A stretch of 63,153 nt of DNA, from the NCBI GenBank assembly GCA_021825295.1, contig JAKAHV010000016.1:1-63153 (forward strand). The letters run 5' to 3'. The DNA is from Nitrospirota bacterium. Lineage in GTDB: Bacteria; Nitrospirota; Thermodesulfovibrionia; Thermodesulfovibrionales; JdFR-88. Below are positions 1 to 9,247 of this stretch, in pieces. Numbering within the stretch: position 1 is the first letter of the stretch; each line of letters starts with the position of its first letter. The notes under the pieces were generated by a model, which was given only the letters and a program-made list of their open reading frames with translations, made no database searches and was not told the DNA's origin. The translations under genes were made by a program, and so were the position numbers.

Positions 1-1
1 A

Positions 2-151
2 ACTGAAAAAACAAAACGTAACAAAAAAATTGCAGAGGCTATACTGGCCCATGGATACGGCCAAAAAGAGATTGCCGCTTTTTTAGGCATGCATTACTCA
101 ACTATCAGCAGGATTGTAAAAAGTGAAAAAACATCAAAATTCAAGACCTGA
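2..151 (+). CDS. RAYT/IS200-like transposase, C-terminal end only (truncated by window edge)
   Basis: An open frame enters from the left edge and stops at 149-151. The last ~49 residues contain a helix-turn-helix: GQKEIAAFLGMHYSTISRIV at about residues 20-39. This basic C-terminal tail is typical of REP-associated tyrosine transposases (Y1/IS200-like, one-strand cleavage), where it follows the catalytic HUH domain; that domain lies outside the window. Downstream are REP-like hairpins, the kind of substrate such transposases act on. The 14 nt CAAGACCTGACCCC across the stop recur inverted at 52619-52632, suggesting another end of the same element family. The family call rests on the HTH alone. 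Confidence 0.6.
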   Translation, partial: TEKTKRNKKIAEAILAHGYGQKEIAAFLGMHYSTISRIVKSEKTSKFKT

Positions 152-536
152 CCCCAAAATCCCAAAATCCCACAAAAGATTGCGGTTAGTGCGGCAAATG
201 AACCTCCCCGCCGCAGAGACGGCGGGGTATCTTAAAGTCTCCCCTCCCTTGAGGGGAGGGGATTAAGGGGAGAGTGAATATAATCGGCCACCCTCTCCTA
301 ACCTCCCCCCTCAACGGGGGAGGGAGCTATCGGGAAACCCCGCAGCAGAGACTGCGGGGTATTGAAAATTTAATAAAAACATTGTTATTAAAGGCAAATT
401 CTTTCGCATAATGCCCCCCATATTGAAATTTCTGTCAGAAATTATTTAAAGCATTGCCCGCATTTGGTAAACAATAATAAGGGCGGGCTTACAGATTGGT
501 TACAGATTCGGGGAAAAATTCGGTTTTGAAAAAAAA
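152..536. repeat. Gene-free stretch with REP-like hairpin cluster
   Basis: No gene is seen here. Four inverted repeats lie in series. 206-227 has an 8-bp stem CCCCGCCG and loop CAGAGA; 338-359 has stem CCCCGCAG with the same loop. The two stems differ by a compensated change (C/G to A/T), so pairing is conserved. Between them, 240-262 and 302-322 are C-rich/G-rich hairpins. The block 289-330 is closely matched at 59691-59730. From 360 to 536 the DNA is AT-rich with no clear element. Confidence 0.65.
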
Positions 537-1055
537 TCAGCAGTTTTTTAAAATTTTTTCTTTCAGTGTTTCAGTCTCGGCAGAAGGCACGATGCCAAAT
601 GCTGAAAGCGTTCCCCTGCATTGCTCGTAGGCGGACAGGGCATCGGGCCTCCTGCCCATCCGGTCATAACAGGCCATAAGGCCGCGGTAGAGGTCCTCGG
701 CAAGCTCATCGGCCTCAAGTCCCTTGCGGAAATTCTCCACCGCCCTCTGCAGTTCTCCGGATTTTTCATAATGCCCGCAGACCGCCCTTATACACGATAG
801 AAATTTGCTCTTTAGGCGCTCTCGGATGAATACAGACCACGGCCTGGCTTTGTCCGCCGGAAGAAACTGCCCCTTGTAAATATTGATGGCGCTCTCGATC
901 ATTGTAATATTGGGAGAGTGCAGAAGGTTTCCCCCCCCGGTTTTTCTTCGGCCCGGAAGCCATCCCCAGCACACGCTCGAAAGCCCACACGTCGACCCAG
1001 CAGTGCTTCCGGTCAAGTGTAACTCTTCCTTCCCGAAGCTGTATGGTTTTTTCAT
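537..1055 (-). pseudogene. BTAD C-terminal fragment of frameshifted STAND regulator
   Basis: This is the 3' third of one large regulator read right to left from 3854. From about the peptide NLLHSPNITMIE onward it encodes helical TPR-like repeats of a bacterial transcriptional activator domain (BTAD), ending ETLKEKILKNC. It should be joined to the upstream frame at the run of eight C (plus strand) at 931-938. The residues this ORF places before that run are out of frame and not real. BTAD domains follow the winged helix in SARP/AfsR-type activators. Whether the break is a mutation or a homopolymer sequencing error cannot be told from the sequence. Confidence 0.6.
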
Positions 1056-2259
1056 TTTCTATCAGCTTGCGCAGCCGGTGCAAAGTGGTGTTGAAAGAAA
1101 CATGGGCGGCGTCGCCCTCGGCCTCCGGCCACAAGGCGTCGGTCAACTGTCCCTCCGATATCCCCTCCCCGCCGAGCGCGATCAGGGCTTTAAGCATCTC
1201 CAGGGGTTTCTGCTGGACCTTGCCTGTGAAAAACACGGGGTCCCCATTTTTTATTATCTCGAATTTTCCAAGCGTGTACACCTTCAGAGGCCAGGGCCAG
1301 TTTTCATCCGCGGCCAGGAAGTCGTCAGGGACCAATCCGAGTTTTTTAATGATTCCTTTTGTGTATTCCGCTTCGATATCTGCCTCAAGAGCCTTTGAGC
1401 AGAGACGGGACCAGACGGAGGACAGCCAGAACCCGAGCGCCAACACATACCCGGTCCGTCTTCCTAACGCAAACGTCTTTTGCAAAGCCTTTAACCCGGA
1501 GGCCTCCTCTCCACGGGTGAAAGCAAAATCCGCCCTTATGATTCCGCAGACGAATTCCAGAATCAGGCTGCCGGTTTTAGTTGAAATTTTTTCAGCGTTG
1601 GCAAGCTCTTCCAGCGCTTCGACGTAATCGCCCGAACCAAAAAGCGCTTCGGCCAAACCTAAACGGCTCCATGCCTCGCCCACAGGGACCCCCGACTCTC
1701 TGGCCAATGCAACCGCTTTTTTCGCGTAAATCCCGGCATCAAATAAATTGCCAAAAAGGAGATTAAACCAGGAGAGCTGATGATAATAAATAACGTGCGG
1801 TATGCGACGGACTGTCCCCAGACCGGATTTTTCGTCTCCCAGGTACCGGGCGATCAAATCCCTGTCACCTTTATTCAGGGCGCTCAATACGCCATAGGAT
1901 ACAAGCCAGAAATCCATTATATGAATGCCGGTTTTTGCAGCCAGTTCAAGTCCTTCTGAAACAAGTTCCAGCGGCCTTTCGGATTCGCCGACCGAAGCGA
2001 AGAAATATGCCTTCGCGGCTTTCATCCCTATCAGATAAATCGGGGGGGCGGCACGGGAAGCGAGTATCTTTTTTGCATCGTTGACAATGATTGTGCAGGC
2101 TTCAAAGTCTCCCTTCCAGACGTAATAGATTACGGCATTGAGGCAGGCCTGCAGATGAAGACTCGAGTATGGGCTGTTTTTGGCGAGGGACAGGGCGCGT
2201 TCCACCCAATCTCTTATACGGGGATGATCTGGCCGTCTCCAGATAAGCGCTCCTGACAT
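766..2259 (-). pseudogene. TPR and winged-helix middle fragment of frameshifted STAND regulator
   Basis: This is the middle part of the regulator. About 330 residues of helical TPR-like sequence are followed by an OmpR/SARP-type winged helix near residues 345-440 (starting KVYTLGKFEIIKNGD, with the LWPEAEGDAAHVSFNTTLHR helices). Reading back past the first methionine in this frame gives PEIEALVSSSMSGALIWRRP, which continues the upstream fragment, so the true junction is the four-G run at 2288-2291. After the winged helix the real frame leaves this ORF at 931-938; the last ~45 residues are out-of-frame translation. MalT-like regulators with a DNA-binding C-terminus have this order. Confidence 0.6.
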
Positions 2260-3854
2260 GCTGGAGGAAACAAGCGCCTCAATCTCAGGGGAGGAAAAGA
2301 CCGATTACGTCTTTGGCGATCATCGAGCCAATCAATCCACCTGTCCAGGGGGTTTAAATCATCCCAGGTGAACATCAGCGCTTCCACGGCGCCCGACCAC
2401 GAAAGGAGCCCGCCTGTCTCGTCCCCGTCCCTTGAAAAAAGGTCAAAAGCGCGCTCGAAAAAATGGAGGCTCCGGGGCGGTTCAAATGGCATGCGGCAGG
2501 CGCCCTTCCAGTAGAGAAGCCAGGGCGAACTTTCCAGGATATCCGGCGGGACTCCGTCTATCCATTTTTCGAGGGTTCCGTACCTGCCCTGTTCGATAAA
2601 CTTGTGCGCGGAAGACAGTATCAGATCGATGAGCCCCTGCCAGTTCCCGGCCCCCATGAAGAGCTCCGCCGCGTCTTCTGTCTGGCCCGAGGCGGCAAGC
2701 AGATGGGCCGTCTCTTTTTTAAGCATGGCCAGTTCCCCGCCGGACAAGTTTGCCTTGGCCCTATGGCGCAGAAAATCCATGAAAAGGGGGTGGTATTGAT
2801 AGACAGTCTTTTGTCCCGGATGTCCGGTCGGATATCTGGAGGTGAAATAGTGTCCCAGACTTAAATCATCAAGAATACGCTCCGCGTTCTCCATTCCGGT
2901 CAGCTCCCCTGCCATATCAGCGGAAACCATCGGCAAAAAGGCGGTTTTAAGCAGGAATTGGCGGACTTCATTGCTGACCCGCTCAAAAAATTCGTTGGCG
3001 AAGTAATCGAAAACCCCGGTCTGCTGCACCTCCGCTTCTGGGATATGGTCAATACCCTTGACGCACATGCGCTCAAGCATGAGTATCACTCCGGCAATCC
3101 AGCCATCCGTCACGGCATAAAGTTTTGCCAGCGCCTCATCCGGCATTTCCGGGGCTTTTCCCGATAACCGGTCCCGAACGATATCCTTTATTTCATCTTC
3201 AGTGAAGCGTATTTCATCCCATCCGATCAGCCCCATCCGGCCGCTTGCCCGAAGCCGGGCAAGGCGCGGGTGCGGCCCGCTCCTGCTTATTAATAAGAAT
3301 GTGATATTCTCCGGAAGTATCGCGAGCCCCGATGCCATGGCTTCATGCAGGCGGGACTCATCGGGTGCGTCCTGATAATTGTCGAGCACAATTGTAAAAG
3401 GGGACCTCAACCGCCTGTAAACTTCCTCAAAATAATTCTTGGAAAAGGCAGGCAGACCCATATGGTACTCCGGTGTAAACAGAGGCATAGGCCTTCTGAT
3501 AGCCGGGCGCGCCTTTTTTACGGCAAGTCCCATGCAGGAAAAAAATGACGCGACATCCCCGTCCCGCTCGTCAACCTGGTACCACAGGCAGGGCAGTTTG
3601 GAGGACTCGATATAGCTTGAAACCAGTGTTGTCTTGCCGGAGCCTGCCGGCCCGGAAAGCCAAAGAACAGGCCGCTCAGCGCGGTTTTTACCTATCTGGC
3701 TAAAAAGCCGCTCCCGCAAAAGGACCCCGGAAATCTTGGGCCGAGTAATCTTGACCGTGCCTCTAATTCCCCTTTTGCCGGTGAGTTTAACATAAACAGG
3801 AATTTCCCGGATTCCCCTTAAAACGGGCGAATCCTGAGCCCCGGAGGAAACCAT
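2214..3854 (-). pseudogene. STAND (MalT-like) ATPase N-terminal fragment of frameshifted regulator
   Basis: This N-terminal part has a Walker A motif GPAGSGKTT at residues 68-76, a Walker B-like IVLDNYQD, then the arginine-rich sensor and helical region usual in MalT/AfsR-class signal-transducing ATPases (STAND). These proteins bind an inducer and ATP, oligomerise, and activate transcription through a C-terminal DNA-binding domain, here encoded by the two following fragments. The frame is right up to about residue 521; from the G-run at 2288-2291 the tail is out of frame. No convincing RBS is seen before the ATG. Joined, the three parts give a protein of roughly 1,090 residues. No neighbour reveals its target. 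Confidence 0.6.
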
Positions 3855-4268
3855 CGATTTAGCGAAGTTGAAGGGACTTCACACCGGGTCGCAGCAGTCA
3901 CGGCGGTTCTTTCCAGGAGAACCTTACTCTATATGGCGGAAAGCCGCGGCGCCGCCCCCGCGGAGGAAGCAAGTGTAATTTTAATTTTAAGGCTCTTCAG
4001 ATTCCTGTGGGTAGATCACTGAGATTTCCGGGAGTATAAGGCTGATACCTGCCTGGCCCTTGAGAGAGAGAGCAGGCGGACGGATCACGACGCGCCGCAT
4101 CCTGCCAATCTTTCGCCATTCGCCCTCGAAGACGATCTAAATCCCGCCGTCTGGATACGTCCGGAACCGCGCGACCGAACCAAAGGGCCTGGCAGGTATC
4201 AGCAAGCGCGAAATATACAAATTATTTTTAAGACTGCTGATCCCACACAAAAGCCTGAAGAGCCAATT
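3855..4268. other. Gene-free spacer holding a family A palindromic repeat
   Basis: There is no supported gene between the regulator start and the aminotransferase stop. 3855-4015 holds a GC-rich imperfect hairpin near 3943-3962. The rest is the family A repeat described separately. Confidence 0.6.
4016..4232. repeat. Family A MITE-like repeat, copy 1
   Basis: About 215 bp, similar to 26665-26845 and 61466-61666. The inner arms 4041-4061 and 4183-4203 are inverted copies of each other with one mismatch in 21 (GCTGATACCTGCC...). There is no ORF inside. Copies 1 and 3 also share the flanking text ATACAAATTATT after the right arm. The terminal inverted repeats, small size and intergenic location suggest a miniature inverted-repeat element or a conserved structured RNA. 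Confidence 0.65.
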
Positions 4269-5447
4269 TTAAAAGGCCTCCAGCGCCTTCCTGATCCTCT
4301 CCACTCCCTCTTCTATCTGCCCGATGCCTGTCGCGTAGGAGAGCCTGATGAAGTCGTCGTCCCCGAAGGCGTCCCCTGGAACGACCGCGACCATGGCCTT
4401 CTCCAGCAGATACATCGCGAGCTTCGACGAGGACGATATCTCGGGCGATCTGCCGTAGAGCGCTCGCGTATTCGGAAATACGTAGAAAGCCCCGGTGGGC
4501 GGGACGCACCTGATCCCATCGATGGTGTTTAACGCCTCCACGATGCGCCTCCTTCGCTTGTCGAACTCCGCGGCCATGCGCGCCACTGAATCCTGCGGCC
4601 CGGAGAGCGCCTCGACGGCCGCGGCCTGGGAAATCGAGGCCGGGTTGGAGGTGGACTGGCTCTGTATGGAGGTCATTGCCTTTATGAGCGGGGCCGGCCC
4701 CGCGGCATATCCTATCCTCCAGCCGGTCATCGAGTACGCCTTGGAGACGCCGTTTATGACGACGGTCCTTTTCTTGACCTCCTCGCCAAACGAGGCGATG
4801 CTCACGTGCCGGGCCCCGTCGTAAAGGAGTTTCTCGTATATCTCATCGGATATTATATAGACGCCGTTTCTGACGGCTATCTCCGCGATGCGCCCCAGGG
4901 CCTCCGAATCATATGAAAAACCGGTCGGGTTGGACGGGGAGTTCAGCACGAGCGCCTTCGTCTTCTTCGTGATGCTTTTTTCGAAGGCCTCCGCGGTAAG
5001 CAGGAACCTGTCCGCCTCCAGCGTCTTTACGATCACGGGCGTTGCCCCTGCAAGGGCGGCCTGCTCGGGATAGCTCACCCAGTAGGGCGCGGGGATTATG
5101 ACCTCGTCGCCAGGGTCGAGAAGCGCCTGCATCGCGTTATAGAGGCTGTGCTTCGCGCCGCAGGAGACAACTATCTCGCCCCTGCCGTATCTGAGCCCGT
5201 TGTCGGCCTCCAGCTTGCGGATAATGGCGTCCTTCAGCTTGTCCGTGCCCCCCACGGCCGTGTACTTCGTAAACCCGTCTCTCAGGGCCTTTATGGCCGC
5301 CTCCTTTATGTTTTCAGGCGTGTCGAAGTCAGGTTCCCCCACGCCGAAACTTATCACGTCCAGGCCCTCCGCCTTCATCGCCTTCGCCTTTGAATCTATG
5401 GCAAGCGTCGGGGAGGGCTTTATCTCCTTGGCCCGGTTTGAAAGCAT
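4269..5447 (-). CDS. aspC: Class I aspartate/aromatic aminotransferase
   Basis: PLP-dependent aminotransferase of 392 residues, most likely interconverting aspartate and 2-oxoglutarate with oxaloacetate and glutamate in the cytoplasm. Visible landmarks are NSPSNPTG near 169-176, Asp201 in ISDEIYE, the Schiff-base lysine K236 in SKAYSMTGWRIGY, and the substrate-carboxylate arginine near the C-terminus (DDFIRLSY). Length and motifs fit the Ib subgroup (Bacillus AspB-like); substrate choice within the subgroup (aspartate, prephenate, glutamate) cannot be fixed from sequence. The ATG has a GGAGG 12 nt upstream and a TAAAAT box further back, so it appears to have its own promoter. It diverges from the ferredoxin gene. 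Confidence 0.85.
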   Translation of the reverse strand: MLSNRAKEIKPSPTLAIDSKAKAMKAEGLDVISFGVGEPDFDTPENIKEAAIKALRDGFTKYTAVGGTDKLKDAIIRKLEADNGLRYGRGEIVVSCGAKHSLYNAMQALLDPGDEVIIPAPYWVSYPEQAALAGATPVIVKTLEADRFLLTAEAFEKSITKKTKALVLNSPSNPTGFSYDSEALGRIAEIAVRNGVYIISDEIYEKLLYDGARHVSIASFGEEVKKRTVVINGVSKAYSMTGWRIGYAAGPAPLIKAMTSIQSQSTSNPASISQAAAVEALSGPQDSVARMAAEFDKRRRRIVEALNTIDGIRCVPPTGAFYVFPNTRALYGRSPEISSSSKLAMYLLEKAMVAVVPGDAFGDDDFIRLSYATGIGQIEEGVERIRKALEAF

Positions 5448-5573
5448 TCAGTTCTTGACCTCCGAATTAGTTTGACTAAAATTTTACCACATGGACTGAA
5501 AAATGATAAAATATGTCAATAAACAAAGCAAAGGATTTATAAATTAACCAACTCAGACGCCAAGGAGGAGACG

Positions 5574-5759
5574 ATGAAAAAGCCGGTTGTTGATTTTGAT
5601 ACCTGTGTGGGTTGCGGCTCGTGCGCGGAACTTTGCCCCTCGGTATTCGAGCTGAGGGATGAAAAGGCCTACGTGATAAATCCGGAGGGATGCGACAGTT
5701 GCGACTGCGAGGCGGCGGCGGGGGTCTGCCCCGTAGAGGCGATAACGCTGGTCGACTAA
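5574..5759 (+). CDS. Small 4Fe-4S ferredoxin
   Basis: A 61-residue acidic electron carrier. The first cluster motif is CVGCGSCAELCP (C-x2-C-x2-C-x3-CP); the second cysteine group is CDSCDCEAAAGVCPVEAI. This resembles single-cluster Thermotoga-type ferredoxins with extra cysteines; a second cluster or a disulfide is possible. The start is well supported by AAGGAGG seven nt before the ATG. It is a single gene facing rnc, with no redox partner beside it. Confidence 0.85.
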   Translation: MKKPVVDFDTCVGCGSCAELCPSVFELRDEKAYVINPEGCDSCDCEAAAGVCPVEAITLVD

Positions 5760-5769
5760 AGGCAACGCG

Positions 5770-5807
5770 GACAAAAAATCATCGACGGCCCCGCGCGCGG
5801 GGCCGTC
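5770..5807 (-). terminator. Rho-independent terminator after rnc
   Basis: A perfect GC-rich palindrome at 5784-5807 (GACGGCCCC, loop GCGCGC) touches the rnc stop codon. Read on the minus strand it is followed within a few bases by a run of six T, so it should end the fabG-acpP-fabF-rnc transcript. On the plus strand the T-rich tail is poor, so it is only a weak terminator for the ferredoxin. Confidence 0.75.
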
Positions 5808-6530
5808 TCATTCTTCCGCTTGGGTTTTCCCCTCCTCCTGGCGTCTCTCGGTTTTTAATATATCAAGGGCCTCCCGCGCGGCCAGGGTCTCGGCCTCTTT
5901 TTTTGTCCTGCCTTTGCCGCGTCCGTAGAGTTTTTTGGTGATGAAGACGCCGGAGGTAAAAAATTTCTCGTGCTCCCTGCCTTCTTCCTTCAGGAGCCTG
6001 TAGGAGGGCAGCCCGCCGAAGAGTTTCTGGCACAGCTCCTGCAGTTCGGTCTTCGCGTCGCGGAAATGTCCGCTTTCAATGACGCTTTTCAGTCTTTCCC
6101 CGAAGATGGCCATTAATGTCTGTCTTGCCGCCGGGTAGCCGCCGTCCAGGTAAATGGCCCCGATTATGGCCTCGAATGCGCCCGCCAGGATGGACTGCTT
6201 CATCCGGCCGCCGCTCGTCAGCTCCCCTTTACCCAGCAGAAGCACCCTGCCCATGGAAATCCCCTCCGCCGCTTTCGCAAGCTCGGAGCCCCGGACCATG
6301 AGCGATCTTATCCTGGACATCTCGGCCTCGTTGAAGCCGGTCTGGAAGAGATAGTCGGAGAAGACGAGATTGAGGACGGCATCCCCGAGGAACTCGAGCC
6401 TCTCATTGTGGGCGGCCGCCTGCGCCCCGCGGCTCTCCCCGATATAAGAGCGGTGGGTCAGCGCCTGGCGGAGAAGACTTTTGTCCTTGAAGCTGTAGCT
6501 GAGGTCCGGTTCGATCCGCTCAGGGCTCAA
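5808..6530 (-). CDS. rnc: Ribonuclease III
   Basis: Double-strand-specific endoribonuclease of 240 residues that processes rRNA precursors and structured mRNAs. The catalytic domain carries the signature NERLEFLGDAVL near residue 42; the acidic residues there and in the later GAFEAIIGAIYLDGG segment bind Mg2+. A dsRNA-binding domain fills the C-terminal third (KTELQELCQ... to KKEAETLAAREAL). It is last in the fab-rnc cluster, a common bacterial arrangement, about 60 nt downstream of fabF and followed by a strong terminator. Confidence 0.93.
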   Translation of the reverse strand: MSPERIEPDLSYSFKDKSLLRQALTHRSYIGESRGAQAAAHNERLEFLGDAVLNLVFSDYLFQTGFNEAEMSRIRSLMVRGSELAKAAEGISMGRVLLLGKGELTSGGRMKQSILAGAFEAIIGAIYLDGGYPAARQTLMAIFGERLKSVIESGHFRDAKTELQELCQKLFGGLPSYRLLKEEGREHEKFFTSGVFITKKLYGRGKGRTKKEAETLAAREALDILKTERRQEEGKTQAEE

Positions 6531-6590
6531 ATCTCTTGAAAAGCAGGCAGGCGCCCGATTTTTTCGAAAATTTATCCATGACTATCATCG

Positions 6591-7832
6591 CTAGGGTTCG
6601 AACCTCTTGAAAAGCAGGCAGGCGTTGGTGCCGCCGAACCCGAAGGAGTTTGAGAGCGCGTAGTCCACTTGGCGCTGCCTCGCCTTGTGAGGGACGTAGT
6701 CAAGGTCGCACTCCGGGTCCGGATTGTCCAGGTTTATGGTGGGCGGTATGACGGAGTTTACGATTGCAAGGACCGAGACCGCCGCCTCGACTCCGCCCGC
6801 CGCGCCAAGCAGATGGCCGGTCATCGACTTGGTTGAGCTGACGGCCAGCTCCCTGGCGTGCGCGCCAAAGACCTTTTTGATGGCGGCCGTCTCTATCTCG
6901 TCGCCCTGCCTGGTGGAAGTGCCGTGGGCGTTCACATAGTCAACCACGCCGGGCTGCACCCCGGCGTCCTTTAGCGCGTTTGAGATGCACCGCGCCGCCC
7001 CGTCTCCGTCAGCGGAGGGGGAAGTTACATGATAGGCGTCCGAGCTCATGCCAAATCCCGCGAATTCCGCATAAACCCTGGCGCCCCTTGCAAGCGCGCT
7101 GTCACGCTCCTCAAGTATGAGCACTCCGGCGCCTTCACCCATCACGAAACCGTCCCTGCCGGCGTCAAAGGGCCTGGACGCCTTTTCCGGCTCATCGTTT
7201 CTGGTCGAAAGCGCCTTCATGGCATTAAACCCGCCGATGCCAAGAGACGCTATGACAGCCTCAGTGCCCCCGGCGATCATGGCGTCTGCGTCGCCGTACT
7301 GGATGATCCTGCACGCCTCGCCGATGGCGTGGCTGCCGGTGGCGCACGCGGTGGAGACGGCGGAGTTGGGCCCCTTGGCCCCGAACCTTATCGATATGTT
7401 GCCGGCGGCAAGGTTGATGGAAAGCATGGGGATAAAAAAAGGCGTTATGCGCCTTGGGCCCTTTTCCAGGAGTATCTTGTGGTAACGCTCGATAGTCTGC
7501 AGGCCGCCTATCCCGGAGCCTATGAGCACCCCGGTCCTCTCGGCATTCGAAGGGCCGATCGCCAGGGCGGCGTCACGGACCGCCATATCCGCCGCCGCGA
7601 CGGCGAGCTGGACGAAACGGTCGGTCTTCCGGGCCTCCTTGGAGTCCATAAAGTCCTCGGGGACAAAGCCGTCCACCTCTCCGGCAATCTTCGTGGGGAA
7701 TTCGGAGGCGTCGAACTGCGTTATCCTGCCGATGCCGGAGCGGCCCTCAATGAGCCCCTTCCAGCTCTGCTCCGTGCCGATGCCAACCGGCGTGACCAGG
7801 CCAATCCCCGTTACGACAACCCTGTGTTTCAT
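6591..7832 (-). CDS. fabF: 3-oxoacyl-ACP synthase II (KAS II)
   Basis: Condensing enzyme of type II fatty acid synthesis that extends acyl-ACP with malonyl-ACP. It has 413 residues. The catalytic triad is visible: nucleophile C163 in [11 protein letters not shown], the first His in NAHGTST (~304) and the second in [11 protein letters not shown] (~341); the gatekeeper region [11 protein letters not shown] closes the protein. It follows acpP by ~110 nt and precedes rnc. Length and motifs are standard for FabF rather than FabB. Confidence 0.95.
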   Translation of the reverse strand: MKHRVVVTGIGLVTPVGIGTEQSWKGLIEGRSGIGRITQFDASEFPTKIAGEVDGFVPEDFMDSKEARKTDRFVQLAVAAADMAVRDAALAIGPSNAERTGVLIGSGIGGLQTIERYHKILLEKGPRRITPFFIPMLSINLAAGNISIRFGAKGPNSAVSTACATGSHAIGEACRIIQYGDADAMIAGGTEAVIASLGIGGFNAMKALSTRNDEPEKASRPFDAGRDGFVMGEGAGVLILEERDSALARGARVYAEFAGFGMSSDAYHVTSPSADGDGAARCISNALKDAGVQPGVVDYVNAHGTSTRQGDEIETAAIKKVFGAHARELAVSSTKSMTGHLLGAAGGVEAAVSVLAIVNSVIPPTINLDNPDPECDLDYVPHKARQRQVDYALSNSFGFGGTNACLLFKRFEP

Positions 7833-7945
7833 CTGTCCTGAAAAACCATGTTTAACATCTGTCCCCTGATCGGGTTTTTATTTCTCCCAATGTACCGCAG
7901 CCACGGCCCGGATGAGACCCGGCGCGCTGTGTTTCTCCTTTTTCT

Positions 7946-8179
7946 TCACTCGCCTTTTTTTGATTTTATGTAATTTATGGCGTCCTGCACCTTGACGATC
8001 TTCTCCGCGTCCTCATCCGGGATCTCGATGTTAAACCCTTCCTCGAAGGCCATTACGAGTTCCACGGTGTCAAGGGAGTCCGCCCCAAGGTCCTCAACGA
8101 AAGATGCTTCGGGTTTCACTTCGGCCATATCCACCCCAAGCTGCTTGGCTATGATCTCCTTAACGCTCTGTTCTACCAT
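7946..8179 (-). CDS. acpP: Acyl carrier protein
   Basis: Acidic carrier of 77 residues. The phosphopantetheine attachment serine is S35 in [13 protein letters not shown]. It shuttles acyl chains between FabG, FabF and the other fatty acid synthesis enzymes in the cytoplasm. AGGAGAG lies just before the ATG. It sits between fabG and fabF, the usual place. Confidence 0.96.
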   Translation of the reverse strand: MVEQSVKEIIAKQLGVDMAEVKPEASFVEDLGADSLDTVELVMAFEEGFNIEIPDEDAEKIVKVQDAINYIKSKKGE

Positions 8180-8235
8180 TACGCGCTCTCCTCCTTAAAA
8201 ATGTCGCTTTGTTTTTTTTAGAATAGGCCTTTTGC

Positions 8236-8976
8236 CTACATGTACATCCCGCCGTTTACATGCATGACCTGACCGGTGACATAGCCGGCCCCGGGCGAAC
8301 AGAAGAAAGAAACCGCATGCGCCACGTCCTCCGGGGTCCCGAATTTGCCGGAAGGTATGGCGGCCATCATCTGGTTTCTCACTTCCTGCGGGAGCTTTTC
8401 GGTCATCGCCGTGACTATGAAACCGGGGGCAACGGCATTGGCGGTAATGCCCCTGCCCGCGTACTCCTTTGCGATCGTCTTCGTAAGCCCTACAATCCCC
8501 GCCTTGGACGCCCCGTAGTTCACCTGCCCCGGATTGCCCATGAAAGCCACCACGGAGGCGATGCTTACAATCCTGCCGTAGCGCTGGCGGGACATTATCT
8601 TTACGGCCTCCCTGGAGCAGAGAAACACGCTCCGGAGGTTCACGTTTATCACCATGTCCCAGTCTTCGGGCTTCATCCTCATCAGGAGCCCGTCCCTGGT
8701 GATGCCGGCGTTGTTGACGAGGATATCGAGCCTGCCAAAGTTATTTTTTACCGCCTCGAAGGCCTTCTCCACATCTTCGGCCCTGGAGACATCAAGCCCG
8801 TAGGCGGCACAGTCCGCACCACCCGCCCTGAGGGCCTCCGCGGTTGCCGCCGCGTCTTCCAGGTTCAGATCGCCAAGAGCAATCCTTGCGCCCTTCGATG
8901 CAAGCTCCCCGGCAATCGACCTGCCGATCCCCCTTGCGCCCCCGGTGACAAAAGCTACCTGCCCCTTAAGCTCCAT
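8236..8976 (-). CDS. fabG: 3-oxoacyl-ACP reductase
   Basis: NADPH-dependent short-chain reductase (246 residues) for the first reduction of the fatty acid elongation cycle. It has the Rossmann motif TGGARGIG at 11-18, NNAG at 88-91, and the catalytic Ser in VSIASV with Y154 and K158 in YGASKAG. It is the first visible gene of the leftward fab operon; fabD, fabH and plsX, often upstream, are absent, and a family C MITE lies behind it instead. Confidence 0.94.
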   Translation of the reverse strand: MELKGQVAFVTGGARGIGRSIAGELASKGARIALGDLNLEDAAATAEALRAGGADCAAYGLDVSRAEDVEKAFEAVKNNFGRLDILVNNAGITRDGLLMRMKPEDWDMVINVNLRSVFLCSREAVKIMSRQRYGRIVSIASVVAFMGNPGQVNYGASKAGIVGLTKTIAKEYAGRGITANAVAPGFIVTAMTEKLPQEVRNQMMAAIPSGKFGTPEDVAHAVSFFCSPGAGYVTGQVMHVNGGMYM

Positions 8977-9058
8977 TTGGTTAAAAGATGCCTCCCCCGC
9001 AAAAAATTAAAGTAGATTTTAACAAGAAAAAGGAATATTTTTCCACAAGCGGGCGTTC

Positions 9059-9247
9059 TAGAACCTGTCTCAAAATTGATTTTGAAGCGAAAGAGAGAAG
9101 AAATCGTGGCAAACAAGGAGGAAAGGGGAAATCGCCCGGAGGCGCAGCTGCGCTGCGTTGAGGACGATTTTCCCTCTACGACGCCGTGTGCCGCATTTCA
9201 GTCCCGCCATGGCGGGACAGCCTGAAGCGATTTTGAGATAGGTTCTA
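9059..9247. mobile_element. Family C MITE, copy 1 (between fabG and selB)
   Basis: A 189-bp non-coding element with ends TAGAACCTGTCTC and (inverted) TAGAACCTATCTC, giving terminal inverted repeats of about 18 bp. It contains an internal hairpin (GTCCCGCC/GGCGGGAC, 9201-9218). The TA at both ends looks like the target duplication of Tc1/mariner-IS630 elements. Copies lie at 22742-22859 (truncated) and 40758-40936. Its right end provides the stop codon of selB. Confidence 0.75.

Noticed and set aside
2288..2291. Programmed -1 frameshift in the STAND regulator
   Set aside because: The CCTCCCCTG context is not a standard heptamer slip site, no stimulatory structure is evident, and a second break of a different kind lies downstream. 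Mutation or sequencing error is simpler.
6585..6605. TTCGAACC resembling a tRNA T-arm near the fabF stop
   Set aside because: It is the reverse complement of the fabF C-terminal codons; no acceptor, D or anticodon arm can be drawn.
8260..9015. 251-codon plus-strand ORF over fabG
   Set aside because: Shadow of fabG caused by high GC in third positions; no domain.
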